From positions 62,001 to 126,000 of the forward strand of contig JAJECN010000020.1 in assembly GCA_022821965.1 (NCBI GenBank): DNA of 64,000 nucleotides, in the 5' to 3' direction. The position numbers and the translations under genes were made by a program. Below are positions 34,286 through 42,447 of the stretch, piece by piece. How positions within the stretch are numbered: the first letter of the stretch is position 1; the number at the start of each line of letters is the position of its first letter. This DNA is from Candidatus Poribacteria bacterium. Lineage in GTDB: Bacteria; Poribacteria; WGA-4E; WGA-3G. The notes under the pieces were generated by a model. The model saw nothing but the letters and a program-made list of their open reading frames with translations, did no database searches and had not been told where the DNA came from.

Positions 34286-35064
34286 AAAAGTTTATGAAGA
34301 CCTTTAAGTTTGCGGTTGGGATAATAACAGCGGGCGCACTGATGTGCTTCTTGGCGCATCCCACCGCCTTTGCGAAGCGCGATAAACAGTACGTTGCTAA
34401 ACAGATTAGAAACATTAAGATAGACGGAAAACTTGACGAATGGAAACGCGCTGAAATTGTTGCCTTTGATGAGTTGAAAGATGTCGGGGACGGTATCCCG
34501 AAAGCTAATGATTTTACCGGTCAAGGCAGAGTCGCGTGGAGTTCACAAGACGCGACCCGTATCTATTTCGCTGTTGAAATTACGGACGATGAACTCCAAG
34601 ACATTAATCCTCCTGATGCCAGATGGTGGGAAGATGATAGCGTCGAATTTATGTTTGATTTCAAAAACGGCATGGTGCGGGACACCCTCGTTCAGTGGAC
34701 ACTCGGTGCGAATGGCAAGGACTTATCCGCCGCCGCGTCAAAAGAGAACACCGAATGGGTGTTAGTGAAGAATGGGAATGATTACATCTACGAAGTCGCT
34801 ATTGACCCGACGAAACCGCGCGGCAATCCCGCGTTCGCAAATCCAGGGGAAGGGAAAAACTTCAAAGCGAAAGACGGGTTGACGATTGGACTCAGTTTCC
34901 ACATGAACGATTGTGAGAACGGCGGACGCGAACATCAGATCGGATGGATACCCGGCGGGGCATGGGATGGTCTTGCTTACGGCGACCTCACTTTTGACAA
35001 TGAGATATTAGCCGTTGAACCTTCAGGCAAACTCGCAATAGTGTGGGGTTCCCTGAAGCGGTAA
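34282..35064 (+). CDS. Secreted CBM9-like (DOMON-like) carbohydrate-binding protein
   Basis: 260 residues from ATG 34282, which overlaps the methyltransferase stop (ATGA). Signal peptide VGIITAGALMCFLAHPTAFA. The body has the CBM9 pattern: IRNIKIDGKLDEWKRAE, GRVAWSSQDATRIYFAVEIT, RWWEDDSVEFMFDFKNG, YEVAIDPTKPRG, LTIGLSFHMNDCENGG. CBM9-type modules bind sugar chain ends. The tail LAVEPSGKLAIVWGSLKR is the same motif seen on three LamG proteins though the fold differs. Translational coupling to a DNA methylase is curious and probably accidental. Confidence 0.75.
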   Translation: MKKFMKTFKFAVGIITAGALMCFLAHPTAFAKRDKQYVAKQIRNIKIDGKLDEWKRAEIVAFDELKDVGDGIPKANDFTGQGRVAWSSQDATRIYFAVEITDDELQDINPPDARWWEDDSVEFMFDFKNGMVRDTLVQWTLGANGKDLSAAASKENTEWVLVKNGNDYIYEVAIDPTKPRGNPAFANPGEGKNFKAKDGLTIGLSFHMNDCENGGREHQIGWIPGGAWDGLAYGDLTFDNEILAVEPSGKLAIVWGSLKR

Positions 35065-35067
35065 AAA

Positions 35068-35095
35068 GCGGTCAGCGGTCAGCAGCCAATAGCCG
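35068..35095. repeat. Heptanucleotide tandem array (4 units)
   Basis: GCGGTCA, GCGGTCA, GCAGCCA, ATAGCCG in 7-base register in the 45-bp gap between the CBM9-like gene and the membrane protein gene. Confidence 0.5.
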
Positions 35096-35109
35096 TCTGC
35101 TATTTAAAT

Positions 35110-37038
35110 ATGCAAGAATCTCGTACTTCCTTTACATCTGGAATTACGCTCCGGGCACTTCTGATTGGGACACTTCTCGTTATCGGGAACGCCTATTGGC
35201 TTGCCTACGCTGCGGAAATGATCCAACCGCAGTTTCTTCTCAACTTCGTTTCACTTTTTTTCAATGCTCTTTTCACTCTCTTCGCTGTTATCGGCTTCAA
35301 TTTCGTTTGGAAAAGGCTTTCTCCCCGCAACGCGCTGACTCCCCAAGAACTTCTTGTCATCTATATCATGGTCGTTATGGTATCGACGATCGGCGGTCAT
35401 TCTATGATGACATTCCTGATCGGCACGCTGGCGCATCCGTTCCGATTTGCGACACCGGAAAACGAATGGGCGGATCTGTTCTGGCGTTACATCCCGACGT
35501 GGTTTGTGCCTGAGAACAAAGCATTAGATGCCTATTTTGAGGGCGATTCGACCTTTTATCTCGCAAAACACCTGCGCGGTTGGGCAGTGCCGATTCTTGT
35601 CTGGACAGGGTTCGTCGCGTTGCTCTGGTTTACGCTGATATGTCTCATTACGCTTATTCGTGTTCAGTGGACCGAGCGTGAAAAGTTAGCATATCCGATA
35701 ATCCAGCTACCCCTCCAGATGGCACACGGACGGAAAAGTTTTTACAAAAACGGCACGATGTGGATAGGCTTTTCGGTCGCTGCGTTTATTGAACTTCTCG
35801 CAGGGTTAAGCTATCTATTTCCCCAAGTCCCTTCTATCCAACTCAATTATTATTCCATCACACATCTATTTACCGATAAACCGTGGAACGCTGTCGGGTG
35901 GATTTCGTTATCTGCTTACCCGTTTATTATAGGATTGACCTTCTTCGTGCCGTTAGATATTTCGATGTCGGCGTGGTTTTTCTATCTCTTTGGCAAAGCA
36001 GAACGGGTTGTTCGTATGGGGATGTTGGGTGAAGGGGAACTCTATTTCGCCGAACGCGCCGGTGGTGCTTGGCTTGCTGTCGGTCTTCTCGCGTTGTGGG
36101 GAACTCGGCATCACCTGCGAGATGTCGTGAAGAATTGCTTTACGAACAAGCAGGCGTTTGACGATTCAAATGAACCGATGCCGTATCGGGTTGCTGTCCT
36201 CGGATTAGTCTTCGGAGGCATCGGACTCACCCTATTTTCAGTACAGGCAGGAATGACCTTGGGCGGTGTCCTCGGCTTCATCATTATTTTCATCTTGATG
36301 GCACTCGGTGTAACGCGCGTACGTGCCGAATTCGGTCCACCATCGCATGAGATTCTTGCCCTGGATCCAGCGCGGTTGATGGCAGTCACCTTCGGACCGC
36401 GGTTTGTTGGTACCAGCAACCTCACAATTATCTCGTTCTACTACTGGCTGAATCGACTCAACGTCTCGCATCCGATGCCAAACCAATTGGAGGGTTTCAA
36501 GCTCGCTGAACGTTCTGGTATTAACAGCCGAAAACTGGTTTGGGTGATGATGTTCTCAATCATCATTGGGACGCTTGCCTCGTTTTGGGCGTTTCTCTAT
36601 CTACTCTACGATACAGGTGCCTTGGCGGTGCATGGATACGTCGTCGGTATCGGCAACGAAGTCTTCGGAAGGCGTTTGCAGCGGTGGATTAACAACCCTA
36701 CCGGACCGAATTGGGACGGCACGCAATCCATGGGGATCGGGGCAGTGATGACATGGATCCTCTACTTCCTGCGGCACAAATTTATCTGGTGGCCCTTTCA
36801 TCCGATCGGGTATGTGATGACAGCTGCAACGTGGGGCGGACTTGCTGATTTCTGGTTCTCAGTTTTCCTTGGATGGTTGGTGAAGTTCATTATCCTCACC
36901 GTCTTCGGTTTACGTGCACACCAACGTGCGATCCCGTTCTTTTTGGGGTTAGTAATGGGTGATTATGTGTTCGTGGGAATGTGGGCGCTGCTCGGCACGC
37001 TGTTTAATATCCCAACCTACGTGCTCTGGTCACCTTAA
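35110..37038 (+). CDS. Polytopic membrane protein, uncharacterised (resembles DUF6785-type)
   Basis: 642 residues with about a dozen hydrophobic segments along the whole length, beginning ITLRALLIGTLLVIGNAYWL. LTPQELLVIYIMVVMVSTIG, ISMSAWFFYLFGKAERV and AEFGPPSHEILALDPARLM look like conserved loops. My impression is of the uncharacterised DUF6785/6784 membrane proteins common in planctomycete-like and poribacterial genomes; I cannot verify this. It could be a transporter. ATG 35110 lacks a strong ribosome-binding site. The SDR gene at 37067 follows after 28 bp, so the pair may be co-transcribed. Confidence 0.6.
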   Translation: MQESRTSFTSGITLRALLIGTLLVIGNAYWLAYAAEMIQPQFLLNFVSLFFNALFTLFAVIGFNFVWKRLSPRNALTPQELLVIYIMVVMVSTIGGHSMMTFLIGTLAHPFRFATPENEWADLFWRYIPTWFVPENKALDAYFEGDSTFYLAKHLRGWAVPILVWTGFVALLWFTLICLITLIRVQWTEREKLAYPIIQLPLQMAHGRKSFYKNGTMWIGFSVAAFIELLAGLSYLFPQVPSIQLNYYSITHLFTDKPWNAVGWISLSAYPFIIGLTFFVPLDISMSAWFFYLFGKAERVVRMGMLGEGELYFAERAGGAWLAVGLLALWGTRHHLRDVVKNCFTNKQAFDDSNEPMPYRVAVLGLVFGGIGLTLFSVQAGMTLGGVLGFIIIFILMALGVTRVRAEFGPPSHEILALDPARLMAVTFGPRFVGTSNLTIISFYYWLNRLNVSHPMPNQLEGFKLAERSGINSRKLVWVMMFSIIIGTLASFWAFLYLLYDTGALAVHGYVVGIGNEVFGRRLQRWINNPTGPNWDGTQSMGIGAVMTWILYFLRHKFIWWPFHPIGYVMTAATWGGLADFWFSVFLGWLVKFIILTVFGLRAHQRAIPFFLGLVMGDYVFVGMWALLGTLFNIPTYVLWSP

Positions 37039-37066
37039 TGATACAATTCAGAGGAGTTATGTTCCA

Positions 37067-37903
37067 ATGTACAACTTAAATGGAAAAGTCGCTTTAGTAA
37101 CAGGGGCAGGCGGCAAAAACGGCATAGGACGTGCCATTGCAACCCGCTTGGCGAAAGAGGGTGCTGATGTCGCTGTCAACGATATTACCGATCATCCTTA
37201 CGCCTCAGATCAAACGGACTGGCAAGGGTTACCCGATGTCGTTCGTGAAATTGAAGCGATGGGACAACGTGCCATCAGCGTTGTTGCGGACGTTTCGGAT
37301 GCGGGGCAGGTTCGCGAGATGGTGGACCAGACCGTCGCACATTTCGGGAAAATTGATATTCTTGTCAATAATGCGGGGACAATCGCTGGTAAGGATCGCG
37401 TGCCTGTCGTAGATCTGGCTGAAGAGGATTGGGACAGGGTGCAGCGGGTCAATGTGAAAGGTGTATTCCTCTGTTCACAGGCGGTGGCACGTCATCTCAT
37501 CGCGCAGGGAACGGGAGGCAAAATTATCAATATGTCTTCTGTTACGGGGAAACGGGGATCGGCGCGCTTTGCTGCATACAGTGCCTCGAAATTCGCTGTG
37601 ATTGGTTTCACGCAATCGCTGGCGTGTGAACTTGCACCCTATCAGGTCAACGTAAACGCCATCTGCCCTGGGCTTGTGGACACAGAGCGATTTGGGCATC
37701 TTGCATCTGTGCTAATGCCCGAAAATCTTTCCGCTGATGAACAACTCTCGGAATACGCACGCCGCTCCGAAGCAGCCGTACCCCTCGGACGACTCGCTGA
37801 GGGAGCAGATGTTGCCAAGATGGCTGCGTTCCTCGCCTCAGACGAAGCCGCCTACCTATCAGGAGTTTCCATCACCGTCTCAGGTGGTACAGTAATGGAT
37901 TAA
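37067..37903 (+). CDS. Short-chain dehydrogenase/reductase
   Basis: 278 residues from ATG 37067, 10 bp after GAGGAG; the longer frame from 36959 lies inside the membrane protein gene. TGAGGKNGIGRA binds the nucleotide, NNAGTIAG is canonical, and the triad is present: Ser in NMSSVTG, and Tyr/Lys in YSASKFAV. YLSGVSITVSGGTVMD closes the fold. It probably oxidises or reduces a sugar acid or related alcohol with NAD(P). It is convergent with the decarboxylase-like gene, with only 3 bp between stops. Confidence 0.85.
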   Translation: MYNLNGKVALVTGAGGKNGIGRAIATRLAKEGADVAVNDITDHPYASDQTDWQGLPDVVREIEAMGQRAISVVADVSDAGQVREMVDQTVAHFGKIDILVNNAGTIAGKDRVPVVDLAEEDWDRVQRVNVKGVFLCSQAVARHLIAQGTGGKIINMSSVTGKRGSARFAAYSASKFAVIGFTQSLACELAPYQVNVNAICPGLVDTERFGHLASVLMPENLSADEQLSEYARRSEAAVPLGRLAEGADVAKMAAFLASDEAAYLSGVSITVSGGTVMD

Positions 37904-37906
37904 AAA

Positions 37907-38755
37907 TTAACGCAAGATGCGTTGATCGCTGAGGTCTTTTCCTCCGACAGTTTTGACGATAGATGCACCACGCCACTCTTTGACTTCCAGCTCATGGAAG
38001 GCGTTGACGATGTTATACTGCGTTGGTAAGTCTTCCCAGCGCGCTTTGTGGAATTCCACCGTTCCCTCGCCGCGCCAATGCTCCTGTACAACCCGGTTTG
38101 GCGTATGCGCCGGTGTTAGCACGGCGTAGGCAATGTCGGCAGTCCCCCATTCACCGGTTCTCGGCATATATTTATAGTGTAGTGTACCAGTAAGCGGTTG
38201 TTCGCCACTCGTCTGTTGCGCGGGTGAAGTCGGGGTTGGTATGGGGACTTGCTCTGTCGCTCTCACGTGCATATCCATGAACTTAAAACCGAGCCAACTG
38301 GCGGTGCAGTGTGTTTCGCCGTTAAACGTTAGCGGATCCGGGAGTTCGCAATAGATTTTGGAGAAGCCTAATTCCTCGCGTCCTGTCAAAATCGGATCAG
38401 TCAGGTTTTCCCACAGCACTGTCAGAAGTGATCCAGTTGCCCTGTCTACTTCACCTTCAAAAACCGCTGGGAAACTGACACCGAGGGTATTGTAGCCGCG
38501 TCCTGCCAACCACTCGATTTCTTTCATGTAGCCTCCGGACACGGATACAACAGGTTCACCGTTAAGCGAGAAACCTGGCGGTAGAAAAGCCTCAAGTTGT
38601 TCGCTGTTTGTCAGGAAACTCACTGAGACTGACGTTGATTTCGGATTATCTTTACACTCAAATTTTCTGCCATCGGGTCCAAATCTCGGTCCTGTTCTCG
38701 CTCCAAAATGTGTCGGCATCCGATACATTGCGTTCGGATCTAATTTATATCCCAT
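37907..38755 (-). CDS. Acetoacetate decarboxylase-like protein
   Basis: 282 residues. The family motif is clear: DPILTGREELGFSKIYCELP, where the Lys after GFS aligns with the Schiff-base lysine of acetoacetate decarboxylase. The second lysine of the usual KK pair is Ile here and the preceding Pro is Ser, so chemistry may differ. AFLPPGFSLNGEPVVSVSGG and NTLGVSFPAVFEGEVD are other fold landmarks. Members include decarboxylases, aldolases and cyclases. ATG 38755 is followed upstream by a GGAGGG on the minus strand. Confidence 0.75.
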   Translation of the reverse strand: MGYKLDPNAMYRMPTHFGARTGPRFGPDGRKFECKDNPKSTSVSVSFLTNSEQLEAFLPPGFSLNGEPVVSVSGGYMKEIEWLAGRGYNTLGVSFPAVFEGEVDRATGSLLTVLWENLTDPILTGREELGFSKIYCELPDPLTFNGETHCTASWLGFKFMDMHVRATEQVPIPTPTSPAQQTSGEQPLTGTLHYKYMPRTGEWGTADIAYAVLTPAHTPNRVVQEHWRGEGTVEFHKARWEDLPTQYNIVNAFHELEVKEWRGASIVKTVGGKDLSDQRILR

Positions 38756-38775
38756 CTCATTCCCTCCATGTTTTG

Positions 38776-38867
38776 GAGGACTTACGCACGTTTCTGATAA
38801 TTACTTACCTCCCACACGCCGTTGGCGAGGTTTAAAACCTCGCCAGCGAGAGACTACGTAAGTCCTG
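38776..38867. mobile_element. MITE-like element, AGGACTTACGCA family, copy 3
   Basis: Ends AGGACTTACGCA (38777-38788) and TACGTAAGTCCT (38855-38866, one mismatch). The flanks duplicate TTTTG (38771-38775 and 38868-38872), extendable by G on either side. This shortest copy (92 bp) contains a perfect palindrome, GGCGAGGTTT (38824-38833) with its complement at 38835-38844. Confidence 0.75.
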
Positions 38868-38949
38868 TTTTGGATAGTGTGTCTCTATTGTATCAGTGTG
38901 AGGCAGAATGTCAAGTACGAATCGTGTAATCTCTGAATAACAAGGCTAA

Positions 38950-38978
38950 TTGACTTTAGCACCGAAGTGTAATATAAT
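38950..38978 (+). promoter_or_regulatory. Promoter for the SOD-like lipoprotein gene
   Basis: TTGACT (38950-38955), 17-base spacer, TATAAT (38973-38978); AAAGGAGT follows at 38997-39004. Confidence 0.65.
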
Positions 38979-39017
38979 ACCTCCAATGCTATTCCGAAAG
39001 GAGTAATTTATACGTCT

Positions 39018-40214
39018 ATGAACATCAGACACCGTACGTGTGCCGTGCTAATGACCGTTATGATGGCGACATGTCTTGTGAGCAGTTGTGAAAATATGCC
39101 GACGCAGGTTATTACCACAGCACCTATCGAAAAAGTTGCAGTTGCTGTTATCTCTGAAAAAGACGGAAGCGGTCTAACTGGCAAAGCCACGTTCGCGGAG
39201 GTAGATGGAACGGTTCATGTCCGGATTGAAATTCAGAATGCATCCCCAGGTTTGCACGCGGCACACCTCCATATCGGCAGCTGCACCGATGTGGGACCGC
39301 ATTGGCACCCTATGGAGGTTCCAGCAGGTACTGTCGGGGTACCTGTTGCTGAAGCGACACCTGAGATGCCGCCTATCGGTATCGGTGAAATCGGCAACAT
39401 TCCGGTAGACGAAGATGGTACGGGGGTTTTAGAATTTACGACATCGCTCTGGTCTCTTGGCGGTGCCACAAGCACAGACATCCTCGGCAAACTGATGCTT
39501 ATCCACGAAACAGGTGATACATTCCAAACCAATCCTCACACACATCACATGATGCCTAACGCCGGAGCTGGAACGCACACCCATAATATGGAACAGATGC
39601 AGATGAAAATGGAGATAGTGGAAGCTACGCATGCTTGTACATTGGCAGTGCTCGGTCAGCAGATTGACTTGGAAATGGAACACCATCTTCCGGGTCAAGT
39701 GGTGGATCCGCATAGCCATGATCCGTTGGAGCTGCTGCTTAGTTGTTTCTTTACGCCTGAGCAATTGTTAGATCTGGCATTTTTGGCTGTAATTCAGCTT
39801 ACAGAATCGCCAGAGTTTCAAGTGTTTTTGGAAGGCGAGCCGAGCAGTTTAGCTGCCTACCACGACTTTTTTCTCTCTAAGGGAGCACCTATAGATCCCG
39901 ATTTCTTTACAAACCAGTATCGGCGTACCTTTCCCATTGGAGCACCTGAGGAATTTGAGCAGGAGATGCGGATGCGGTTAACGGCTCTTTATATCACATC
40001 AGGCATAGATATGGAGAACCCTGCCGACTTAGCGGACTATAATCAACTCCTCATTACGTTTCTGGATGCTCGGACGACAGTGTGGATGTTAGGTTATTTC
40101 CAAGGGGACGATACGGCATTCGGTGAATGGATCGTTGCGGTGCTTAAAGATGTGCCAGTTAGAGCAGGCGGTGGTGCTCGCATTGCTTGTGGTGTGATTG
40201 AATTGATGGAATAA
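39018..40214 (+). CDS. Cu/Zn superoxide dismutase-like lipoprotein with a ~200-residue internal insertion
   Basis: 398 residues. Lipobox VSSC (Cys24). Residues about 38-170 match the Cu/Zn-SOD barrel: H83 and H85 in AAHLHIGSC, H95 in GPHWHP, EIGNIPVDEDGTG and H163 in LMLIHETGD. These are the four copper ligands. The zinc ligands His71/His80 of classical enzymes have no clear counterpart. The last strand of SOD, AGGGARIACGVIE (383-395), with the catalytic-type Arg388 and Cys391 that would pair with Cys89, is at the extreme C-terminus. About 215 residues, His/Met-rich at first and then helical, intervene. A copper-binding envelope protein is likely; dismutase activity is uncertain. Confidence 0.8.
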   Translation: MNIRHRTCAVLMTVMMATCLVSSCENMPTQVITTAPIEKVAVAVISEKDGSGLTGKATFAEVDGTVHVRIEIQNASPGLHAAHLHIGSCTDVGPHWHPMEVPAGTVGVPVAEATPEMPPIGIGEIGNIPVDEDGTGVLEFTTSLWSLGGATSTDILGKLMLIHETGDTFQTNPHTHHMMPNAGAGTHTHNMEQMQMKMEIVEATHACTLAVLGQQIDLEMEHHLPGQVVDPHSHDPLELLLSCFFTPEQLLDLAFLAVIQLTESPEFQVFLEGEPSSLAAYHDFFLSKGAPIDPDFFTNQYRRTFPIGAPEEFEQEMRMRLTALYITSGIDMENPADLADYNQLLITFLDARTTVWMLGYFQGDDTAFGEWIVAVLKDVPVRAGGGARIACGVIELME

Positions 40215-40230
40215 ATTTAACACTTATACC

Positions 40231-40259
40231 TTGAATTAAACGCTGCATTATGGTATCAT
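40231..40259 (+). promoter_or_regulatory. Promoter for the enolase-superfamily/SurA/TPR operon
   Basis: TTGAAT (40231-40236), 17-base spacer, TATCAT (40254-40259), 28 bp before the start codon. Confidence 0.55.
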
Positions 40260-40286
40260 GCGGCAAATCTTGAACGGAGTGAGCGC

Positions 40287-41459
40287 ATGAAAATCAAAGA
40301 CATACAGACTGTCCGAATCAACGTGCCGCCGCGAGACATCAAACGCACAGAACCTCGCCGCGAAGTGTGGAGTTCACACGCTGAAGTTGCCAACCCGATG
40401 TCGCGCTACCCACAATACAAACGCCACCGTTCCAGTTGGATGCCGAAGAAGTGGGATACCGTTTACGTCAAAGTTACCGCAGAAGACGGCACTTGGGGAA
40501 TAGGTGAAACCTCTTTCGGCACCCCAGTCGCTGCGATTATTGATGAGCATTTCGCACCGATGCTGATTGGCGAAAACTGCTTCGCCGTTGAGAAGATTTG
40601 GGATATGATGTTCCGTATGTCCAAACCCTATGGCTCACAGGGCTTAACCAGTTGTGCGATGAGCGGGGTTGACATCGCCTTGTGGGATCTGAACGGTAAA
40701 ATCAAGAACCAACCCGTCTATGAACTGCTCGGTGGACCTTTGCGTGAGAAGATGTTCGCTTACGCCACTGGCAACGATACCGATTGGCAGTTGGAACTCG
40801 GATTCAAGGCTGTGAAGTTGGCGTGTCCGTACGGCCCGGTAGATGGCGAATGGGGCTTAAAAGAGAACGAAAAACTGGTCGAGAAAACCAGAGAAATGGT
40901 TGGGGACGATGTCGAAATTATGCTTGATTGCTATATGGCGTTCGATGTTGATTATACGATCCGTTTGGCACACCGCCTCCGTCCGTATCGCCTTAAATGG
41001 ATTGAAGAGTTCCTCATTCCAGAAGACATCGACGGCTTGGTAAAGGTCAGAGAGGCTGTTGATTGGGTGAGCTTGGCAAGCGGCGAACATCACTACACCC
41101 GCTTCCCGTTTCAGCAGATTATTGAAAGGCGGTGCTTGGATATTCTACAACCGGATACCTTCTGGGTGGGTGGCATCACCGAGTGTGTCAAAATCTGCCA
41201 TCTCGCAGATGCTGCAGGACTCACCGTTATTTTTCACGGTGGTGGGCTTCGACAGTCCGGACTCCATCTTTCCGCTGCTATGCCTAATACACCTTGGGTT
41301 GAATATTACCTCGGCGTTCCACCGGGGGTGCCGTTAGAGGAGACGATACTGTTTGAGGGTGAATCTCTCCCAACAAATAGTTACATCTCTCCGAATGACG
41401 GTCCCGGACTCGGTTTACACATTGAAGAGGAATGGCTAACGCCGAGAAATCCGAGATAA
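40287..41459 (+). CDS. Enolase-superfamily sugar acid dehydratase (L-rhamnonate dehydratase-like)
   Basis: 390 residues of the mandelate racemase/muconate lactonising family. An N-terminal capping domain (to about 130) precedes the barrel. Metal ligands appear in order: Asp in MLDCYMAFD, Glu in WIEEFLIPED and Glu in ASGEHHYTRF. A Lys in GFKAVKLACP and His in VIFHGGGLR may be the acid/base pair. The YKRHRSSWMPK stretch and overall look recall L-rhamnonate dehydratase, which gives 2-keto-3-deoxy-L-rhamnonate. The substrate is inferred. A SurA-like gene starts 1 bp after its stop. Confidence 0.75.
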   Translation: MKIKDIQTVRINVPPRDIKRTEPRREVWSSHAEVANPMSRYPQYKRHRSSWMPKKWDTVYVKVTAEDGTWGIGETSFGTPVAAIIDEHFAPMLIGENCFAVEKIWDMMFRMSKPYGSQGLTSCAMSGVDIALWDLNGKIKNQPVYELLGGPLREKMFAYATGNDTDWQLELGFKAVKLACPYGPVDGEWGLKENEKLVEKTREMVGDDVEIMLDCYMAFDVDYTIRLAHRLRPYRLKWIEEFLIPEDIDGLVKVREAVDWVSLASGEHHYTRFPFQQIIERRCLDILQPDTFWVGGITECVKICHLADAAGLTVIFHGGGLRQSGLHLSAAMPNTPWVEYYLGVPPGVPLEETILFEGESLPTNSYISPNDGPGLGLHIEEEWLTPRNPR

Positions 41460-41460
41460 T

Positions 41461-42447
41461 ATGGGACGTTATATCTTCTTTTTATTCCTACTTTCTATTA
41501 GTGCTGGTGCCTACGCGCAAACGTTACTCGATTCTATCATTGCGGTTGTTAATACAGATGCTATCACGCGCAGCGAACTTGAAAACGAATTTCGTGTCGC
41601 TGCGCTCATGCAGATACGCCCTGATACAGCACCGACTACCGCCGAGCGGCGCGCTGTCCTTGATACTATTATAACCCGAAAATTCGTCTTGCAAGAAGCT
41701 GAACGACGCGGCATCGTTGTAACTCAGCGCGACACAAGGGTGGCGGAAAAAATAGCCGAAATTCGTGCCGGATATACCTTTGAAGGGGATCTTCAGAGCG
41801 TTTTACAGCAGTACCAGTTAGAAGAGGAGACGGTGAAAACACGGGTCTATGAGCAGCTAATTTACGACGAATTCTTTCGCCGTATATTTTTCAATGATGT
41901 CAACAGTGAGACGGTCGCGAAGTTAGCCAAGTCTTATTATGATGCGAATAGCACTAAATTTATTGTACCGCCTACTGTCACCTTTAACTCACTATTTATT
42001 GTCATGCCGAAGGATAAGTCCACAGCAGAAAAACAGGCTGCCGAAGATTTAGTGCAACAACTCAGCGAGCATTTGCAACAGGGTGAAACATTTAAGACTG
42101 TTTATGAAGCTTATAAAACACGTTTGGCACTCTGGATTGAGGAGTTAACACGTGAGGTAGACACCCCAGTGGGCACTATTGTGACAGAATTGCAAATTTC
42201 TGAGCGAAGTGCACCGCTCCGCGTTTCAGAGGGATACCAGATCGTCGAACGCGTTCGGAATAACCCGTCACGCCAAAAGCCCTACTCGGAGGTCAGTGAG
42301 GAGATTTCAGAGCGGATTCGTCGGGATTTAGCAGAAAGCGAGTTCGAGACGTGGTTAAGGGAACGGAAAGAGGAGGAGACGTGGCATATTTTGGATGATG
42401 AACTTGTGCAGACAGACGGTGAGACGAGGCAAACAGATGTCAAATAA
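41461..42447 (+). CDS. SurA-like periplasmic chaperone/peptidyl-prolyl isomerase
   Basis: 328 residues. Signal peptide FFLFLLSISAGAYAQ, then the SurA N-terminal signature LLDSIIAVVNTDAITRSELE and the helical chaperone region (TRKFVLQEAERRGIVVTQRD). A parvulin-like segment follows, from about KFIVPPTVTFNSLFIVMPKD to GYQIVERV. It looks shortened, so prolyl isomerase activity is doubtful. SurA-type proteins escort outer membrane proteins. The start overlaps the upstream stop region without a strong ribosome-binding site, implying coupling. Its end overlaps the TPR gene by 11 bp. Confidence 0.75.
   Translation: MGRYIFFLFLLSISAGAYAQTLLDSIIAVVNTDAITRSELENEFRVAALMQIRPDTAPTTAERRAVLDTIITRKFVLQEAERRGIVVTQRDTRVAEKIAEIRAGYTFEGDLQSVLQQYQLEEETVKTRVYEQLIYDEFFRRIFFNDVNSETVAKLAKSYYDANSTKFIVPPTVTFNSLFIVMPKDKSTAEKQAAEDLVQQLSEHLQQGETFKTVYEAYKTRLALWIEELTREVDTPVGTIVTELQISERSAPLRVSEGYQIVERVRNNPSRQKPYSEVSEEISERIRRDLAESEFETWLRERKEEETWHILDDELVQTDGETRQTDVK

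Noticed and set aside
35043-35513. 156-codon plus-strand frame overlapping the membrane protein start
   Set aside because: It is out of frame within the polytopic protein's hydrophobic region, with Cys/Arg/Ser-rich content typical of shadow frames.
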